Below are positions 62,703 through 64,000 of a DNA stretch of 64,000 nucleotides, piece after piece (within the stretch, counting starts at the first letter, position 1; each line of letters starts with the position of its first letter). The stretch lies in assembly GCF_051020985.1 (NCBI RefSeq), contig NC_135000.1:24334784-24398783 (forward strand). The letters run 5' to 3'. The notes beneath the pieces were generated by a model. It searched no databases. It worked only from the letters and a program-made list of their open reading frames with translations, and was not told where the DNA came from. The DNA comes from Nomia melanderi. Taxonomy: Eukaryota > Arthropoda > Insecta > Hymenoptera > Halictidae. The translations under genes and the position numbers were made by a program.

Positions 62703-64000
62703 GTAAGTGTACATTCGTTCATTTATTAGATAATACCAATCGTATTGCCGGGACGATTTCGTTTTGGCGCGGAGGTATGTCCGTTTCAAATTAAACCCGC
62801 GTAGTCGGTCTCAACGGTGTTGGCGGAGATTGACGCTCATGATTAAGAATTTCTAATGAAAGAAAAATGAACGAGGAAACGATGGAACGTTGATTCTCTA
62901 TTAACCCGATGCAATTACTCATCGGAGCTAATACGGTGTATCTCATCGCGGCGCGATCTTCGTTTCGAGAAGTTATCTGCTCGGTGGGGCCAGTTTATCA
63001 ACCGTGTTGGATCACCTGTTAAGAAAGAAGTTGTGTAGCAGAGAAGTTAGCAGGCCGGACTGCTCCGGCACAATGGACATGCGAGTACCGTAGGTCCGAC
63101 TTCAACATTGGGTCGCATAAATCTAGATCCCTTATCTGGGGAATGCGACGCTGGTAATATCCGGCGTAGATAAAACAAAGATCCGAACCCCATCGTAATT
63201 CTCTGGTACCTTCCTGGATAATGTTGTAACCCGAGCTTTACCTCTACCGTCCGCCATTATCACAACAAAACCCCGGAGGAAAATTACGAGCAATTTGATT
63301 TACTTCCCGGAAGTAAGGTGGCGCGTCGCGATTGAGCCTGGAAGGGATTTATACGCCGCGGCCGAATGAAGTAGCAGGCTGCGGCGGCAGCAGCAACACA
63401 CCGGGCATTAGATCCGCACGTGATAAATAGCGTAACAGTAAAGGGCAAAAAGAAGATGAGTTTGATGAGCGACAGCCGGCCGGATGCCATGTAACATAAT
63501 ATTCCCTAGCCGGCCGTGCTCTTTCTTCCGCGCCAGTAGAAAACTCGCTACCATCATCGCGTGCCTCGAATTTTTCTCGTCACCGGCGCCGTCACGTTTA
63601 TGACTGATCGAACGGAATACACGACGCGTCGGGAGAATAAAAACGATAAAAAAGGAACGTAATACGTGCGGTTAGTTTTATTGTTCAACGGGCGGGGAAG
63701 ACGGGTCCACCGCGCGGGACTTTATAGTCCCTGTCCTGGCGAGCATCGCGGAAGAATGGCGTACGAGTATCCACCTCGGACGTGTTGCTCGTTTTGACGG
63801 AAGCAATCGAGCCTTGATAACTGTATTAAATATTTCTTTATTCGATTCACGAATCGACTGTAACGCTGTATAGTTTATTTCGTACCTTTCGATAATAGAA
63901 GATAAATGTAAAGATATAAATGACAAGAGAATCTCTAGTTAACACGAGCTCACGGACAATCAACTTTTCTAATAACGTCTTATACGTTTGTTACTCTGGG
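62703..64000 (+). other. Cirl: Start of the next Cirl intron, running off the window
   Basis: The intron begins GTAAGT. The following GAIN exon is not present before 64000. A 68-codon antisense frame with a signal-peptide-like start lies at 63284-63490 (see findings). Confidence 0.8.

Overview
The window is animal genomic DNA, almost certainly from an insect. It holds one gene I can identify with confidence: the 5' part of the coding region of the adhesion GPCR latrophilin (Cirl, calcium-independent receptor for latrotoxin), on the + strand. Five constitutive or alternative-class exon positions are filled by six exons with consensus splice sites and matching phases: 37209-37395, then either 56442-56548 or 56992-57098, then 59988-60171, 60744-60922 and 62061-62702. 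Together they encode the rhamnose-binding (SUEL/RBL) lectin domain, a Ser/Thr/Pro-rich stalk, the hormone-receptor motif (HRM) and the start of the GAIN domain. The rest of GAIN, the seven-helix domain and the tail lie beyond the right edge. The N-terminal start and signal peptide exon is not securely visible. The protein is close to insect Cirl, and the DNA is rich in CpG, which suggests a hymenopteran such as a bee; that last step is inference.

Layout: 1-37208 is non-coding as far as I can support (upstream intron and/or 5' flank), with scattered simple repeats, a possible recursive splice site at 2770-2781 and a few weak exon candidates (2776-2844, 19536-19724, 20007-20195). The first secure exon is 37209-37395. 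A 19 kb intron (37396-56441) then cuts the lectin domain in half. The right-hand 8 kb is exon-dense.

The main discovery candidate is the pair of exons at 56442-56548 and 56992-57098. Both are exactly 107 nt, both enter in phase 2 and leave in phase 1, and both encode the second half of the lectin domain with the same four cysteines and the DPCP...KY.EA.Y.C signature, but they share fewer than half of their residues. Including both or neither shifts the frame and meets a stop codon in the next exon. They are therefore almost certainly mutually exclusive exons that give the receptor two different lectin surfaces. Most other long open frames in the window look like chance products of CpG-rich sequence and have been left out.
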